Origin: Pseudoscleropodium purum
Lineage: Eukaryota > Streptophyta > Bryopsida > Hypnales > Brachytheciaceae
Assembly: GCA_963969395.1 (NCBI GenBank)
Contig: OZ017796.1
Span: 42,336,243 to 42,400,242 of the forward strand
DNA length: 64,000 nucleotides
Direction of reading: 5' to 3'
How positions within the stretch are numbered: the first letter of the stretch is position 1; each line of letters begins with the position of its first letter. Positions 60,101 to 64,000 of this stretch are shown piece after piece. Made by a program: the position numbers and the translations under genes. Below the pieces are notes generated by a model that had not been told where the DNA came from, did no database searches, and saw only the letters and a program-made list of their open reading frames with translations.

Positions 60101-61380
60101 TAAAACAAATTTGAATTCTTAGCTCGAGGAGCTCTGAAAAATTCCGTCCTGGTGTTTCGAAGCTTTGGGAAAAAAACGGGAGGGAAATTGTCCGTAAATT
60201 TAATGAGATTTGGAATCCCTATAGGTGTAGAGCAATTGTGTAGTTATTTGGAATTGAGAAATTAGCTCACATGAGTGACACAGAGGCTGCCAAACACATA
60301 CACTCAAATTTGGAATTCGTAATTTGAAGAATGTTGAAGAATTGTGATCATTTTTGTAGGGCTCTTTGAAAAAACTTTGAGGAAAGTTGTGGCAAAAGTG
60401 CTTCTTTACTTTGTGGAATAGTGTAGGAATCTTTTGCCATGTGGAAAAGTCACATGGTGGTGTTTATTGAATTTACGAAACGGCAACTTTTCAATTGAAT
60501 TCCAACCTTTTGTGACCTAATTCCAACCCTTTAAGCACCAATAGCACACTTTCTACAATTTGTACTACATGAAAATGCAAGAGATCAAAATTGGGTTCAA
60601 AATTAGGAATCTAAAACTACACTTTGGTCCATGATGGATTGTTCTACCTTGCAAACCTTGCAAAGTTGCCTAATAATCCCCAAACATCACAGAGTTCATA
60701 TTCTTAAATGATGAACATAATGCTTCAAGGTGACATTGTCTTTAAATATTGTCTCATTCATCCAAACAAAATAACTCTTACAATTAATCAATACAATATA
60801 AACAAGAAACCACATTACATTTGCAAGAGGGCTTTAATTGTCCTTGTAGCAATGTAGAACTACCTAACTAATTAAGTAAAATCCTACTAAAAAAGTTCCT
60901 TACATTGTTAAATGGCCTAAACTATTAGTCACTTAGAGATTAGGATAATGCTTCCATAAATCCCTAAGAATAAATTCAATTTAATCTAAAGAGAATCATC
61001 GGTTGGTTGGGAACTTGTAGCATTAGCAACTCCCACTCTCTAAAGGAAGAAAAGGAAACTTGTCTTTGGTTAACCCTCAAAGGACAATATGGTCACAGTC
61101 AAAATCATTTGTTTTGATACGGTGTGAATTATTGACATTACAAAATGCCAAAACACTTATTGGAAATCAAACTAATGTAGATGACCTTGAGAACCCTTTT
61201 TTACAAAAATTTGGAGGATGAATAGTTGCACTTCGATCTTGCATAGAGAGATCATCTTTGTCATTCATCGGCCATAAATGTCCTCAGCAAGCATGGTTTA
61301 CCAAGGTTAAGTAATGATGTTATTTTTTAATTATTATTTTTTGATACAAATGAAAGTCATTTAAGGTTACTAATGTTATT
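60101..61380. other. AT-rich intergenic stretch
   Basis: No supported gene or repeat structure. Confidence 0.5.
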
Positions 61381-61970
61381 GGTTCTTGTCCCTCCCAGCA
61401 GCAAGAAGCCAGCCTTGGTCCTCCGTCCTCTTTGGTCCACACTCCACAGTCAGTCAGTCAGCCAGCAAATCCTGTGTCTCGCATGACTAATTGAATCCCC
61501 TGGCGTAGTAATTAGCGGTTCAGTGCGGTTCAGTTTCCCATTCGGAATGTCAAGAGTATGGGTACCAGTGTTGCCGCGGAGTCGTTTCGTCGTCGCCTCT
61601 CTCCCGCGTTCGTTCGGTTGCTTCGTTCGTGTCTGTTTCACGCAGTGGATTGCTGGCCTGGCTGGCTGGCTTTCCCTCAGGGAGGAGGGGGAGAGTGAGC
61701 TGGAGCTGGAGATCCAAGGATCCTGCGAGCAGTGCAGGGCGGGCTCAGCTTCGCAGCGTTACGTAACGGTGACCCAGCAGCTTCGCAGCCACTCTCTTCT
61801 CTTCACTTCACTTGCATGCCTGGCTGGCTGGGCGGGCTGGCAGGGAGCGGAAATAACTTCAATTGGGAAACGTAATTAGCAACGTCAGTCGTCACTGTCC
61901 GTCTCTCCCCTTCCATTGCCTGGCCACTCCTCAGGATGGATACCGGGGGAAGCGGTTTAAGGTAGCAGGT
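61381..61970. other. GC-rich island
   Basis: A compositional island with a short CAGT microsatellite at 61447-61462 and many CTGGCTGG words, like the island at 20-21 kb. A 118-codon plus-strand frame (61523-61879) has no recognisable domain. Confidence 0.4.
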
Positions 61971-62475
61971 TCATAAATGGACCATCTAAGCGCTGGAACT
62001 GAATCTTGGGGAGGGTAAACATCTTGAAAAAAAATTCAGTGAATTTTCCTTGAAAGATAAGTGGAATTGACATCTAATCCAAGTCGTTTCGTATTTTTTG
62101 GACCTTTGTGGAATTAGTTACAAATTTTTGAAGTTGGAAAAAAGTGGTCATTTGAGGTCACCAAAAGCGACCACCTCTTGACATGTGCATAATTGGTACA
62201 TTGAAGAAATCAAAACGTACCTCTAAGTCATTATCGCCTTTGATGCCCTGTCAAAGTTTGAGCCTCCAACCTTATGTGCTTGCTCTCCACGGCTTGGAGA
62301 ATCTACTAACCATGAAGATTAACTCTTATTAAACGACAAGTTAAGGGTCACCTCACACTACGGTTGTCCAAGTCAAAAAGCCGTGGGATTGAGAGGCCAA
62401 ACTTTGTTGAGAGTTCAAAGAAATGAGCAATAAATAGGCAATAAAATATAGGAATTGGAGCCCTCAACTAGCCGT
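61971..62475. other. Intergenic stretch
   Basis: No supported gene. Confidence 0.45.
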
Positions 62476-62690
62476 AGTGTAGAGACTTTAAAGGCCAAGC
62501 CCAAAGTCCAAACCCTTAGCAATGAACTTCCATGGCCTCTCAATGTAGATGGGCAGAGTGTGAAGTCTCCCAATGCCAAACCTAAAGTCCAAATTCTTAG
62601 TCATGAACTCCCATGGTCTCTTAATTTGAATGGCCATAGTGTGAAGTCTTAGATGGCCAAGGCCAAAGTCCAAACCCATACCAATTTAAT
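62476..62690 (+). repeat. 81-bp tandem repeat, about 2.6 copies
   Basis: Units start at 62476, 62557 and 62638 (AGTGT.GA..CT) and contain GCCAA.CC.AAAGTCCAAA and ATGAACT.CCATGG.CTCT. The period of 81 is a multiple of three, so the first two units form an open 27-residue protein repeat (each with AKPKVQ.L and ELPW.LN). A stop codon ends the frame early in unit 3. Fragments of the unit (CATGGCCTCTCAA) recur near 62908. Confidence 0.8.
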
Positions 62691-64000
62691 AAATTGAGAT
62701 CTTATCACTTTTTTACAACCTCTCAACCATAGTTTGAATCTCCATTCCTAGCCAACCCAAACTTTCTTAGAGAGTCCATCAACATGTCGGCAATTTAATG
62801 CCATGTAGTTAGTTAGAGTGTGATGGCCTTTGGACTATGTCTTCTAGTGTGAAAGGTCAAGATGCTAAACTCTTGGTTACTTGAAATGTAATCGGTAGAA
62901 ACTCATGGCCTCTCAACCTTTTAAGCTGTAGTATGAAGTGGTCCTAAGTTCCTTTGACTTGGTTTTGTGAGAATCATTGATGAAAAAGTATTTTTTTGTA
63001 TTTTTTGGGGAATATTACAACCTAGTGGACCCATTTTAATATTAAATATGGCTTTGCCAAGTACCACATTTAGGCTACAAAGTCAAAACACTATTCATTT
63101 TTTTATGCTATCACTAGAAGAAATTTGTGTTTCTTTTGACAACCTCGGATTTTTTGGAATAGATTCTTTTTACATCTATGTTTACATCTATGTTGATATT
63201 TAGTTGTTTTTATGTTTTTCATGATGTTCATTGAATGTTATTTTTTATATAAAACAAGTAGATGTCAACATCAATGTCAAAAAAATTTGTTCCAAAAAGT
63301 CTAGGCTTGTCACCTAAGACATGGGGTTCTTATAGTGCATGACTACACATACCTTCTCTGGACAAGCAAGAAGAACCATACCTTGCTTCAAGAAGATTTT
63401 TTATTCCCCTTTGGATTATCATATAGACTCAAGTGAATGTCATTTAAGTGTTAAAGTAGGAGCCATGTGACTATTTGCACCATTACATAGGGGCACTATG
63501 CGGTAGTATAGTACATTTGAAAATTCTTAATGTAAACTATTGATAAATAGTAGCGCAAATAGCATAGCTTCAAATATTGTGGTGCAAATATAGTTTTCTA
63601 TTTTTTACAACAATTATAGGAAGTACATTATAGTACGTATGTCATAAAATGATAGAATTTTGGTAATTGTAGTAAATTTAGTTGAGTTGGCATATACTAG
63701 AACAAAGCATGTTGCATTCAAAATGGTTTCGCTTAGTTGCAAGGTTTCAATAAGAACATGTTTGGATGTCATTAGAGTTTAGCACAATCAAATTAATAAA
63801 AACATGTGTAAATGATAGATGGAATTATGACACAAATTTGCATTTAATATGAGAGATAAAAAAAAAAAGTGCATCAACTTGTGCCACAATTCACTAGTGG
63901 TCTAGTTGTATTCATTATATATGAATAGTGTATATTTGAAATATTGAAATGTGCACTGCCAATACATACTGGCATTAATAGGCTCAATTAAATTGTGGCA
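62691..64000. other. AT-rich intergenic stretch
   Basis: No supported gene. A short tandem (TTTACATCTATG, twice) lies at 63169-63193. Confidence 0.5.

Noticed and set aside
1..64000. CRISPR arrays, bacterial operons, ribosome binding sites and rRNA genes
   Set aside because: The genes have spliceosomal introns and plant protein families. None of the repeats has CRISPR geometry, and no rRNA sequence was recognised.

Overview
The window looks like nuclear DNA of a land plant. Two genes are split by many short GT-AG introns, the protein families are plant ones (EXORDIUM/PHI-1, MAKR/BKI1-like) or general eukaryotic ones (FIGL1, AFG1), and genes are sparse in very AT-rich spacer full of decayed repeats. 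A bryophyte, perhaps a moss, is my best guess from gene style and base composition; no marker in the window proves it.

Four protein-coding genes are well supported, all on the minus strand. (1) 9333-11156: single-exon, 607-residue homologue of the membrane-associated kinase regulators (MAKR/BKI1). (2) 38653-43693: a complete FIGL1 (fidgetin-like AAA ATPase) gene, rebuilt here as 14 exons and 712 residues with every splice phase consistent. (3) 49616-55563: an AFG1-family mitochondrial-type AAA+ ATPase, rebuilt as 12 exons and 539 residues, carrying a C-terminal pair of EF-hands. (4) 57517-58527: single-exon secreted EXORDIUM/PHI-1-like protein of 336 residues. They are unrelated housekeeping, signalling and cell-wall genes and do not form a pathway.

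The rest is non-coding as far as I can read. It holds several recognisable small DNA-transposon families: a 403-bp element with a 9-bp target duplication and a paralogous empty site elsewhere in the window; a 354-bp element with 35-bp inverted ends inside an AFG1 intron, with a decayed relative at 1.84-2.3 kb; a 657-bp element and its roughly 230-bp deletion derivative; and a roughly 400-bp element with GCATCCCCACC ends. There are two long foldback palindromes, and tandem arrays with 28, 81, 83 and 91 bp periods. Four separate tandem duplications of a few hundred bp or less sit in the GC-richer islands. Most striking is a 2.3-kb tract at 44.7-47.05 kb with some 25-30 copies of a palindromic GACAAATTGTC-type motif.

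Layout: 1-9.3 kb AT-rich repeat spacer; 9.3-13.9 kb MAKR-like gene and its upstream repeat array; 14-38.6 kb spacer with GC-rich islands at about 17, 20-21, 25-27 and 30 kb; 38.6-44.5 kb FIGL1 and its upstream region; 44.6-49.6 kb repeat tract; 49.6-55.6 kb AFG1-like gene; 55.6-59 kb duplicated spacer and the EXORDIUM-like gene; 59-64 kb spacer with GC-rich islands and an 81-bp repeat. Exon joins and repeat alignments were made by eye.
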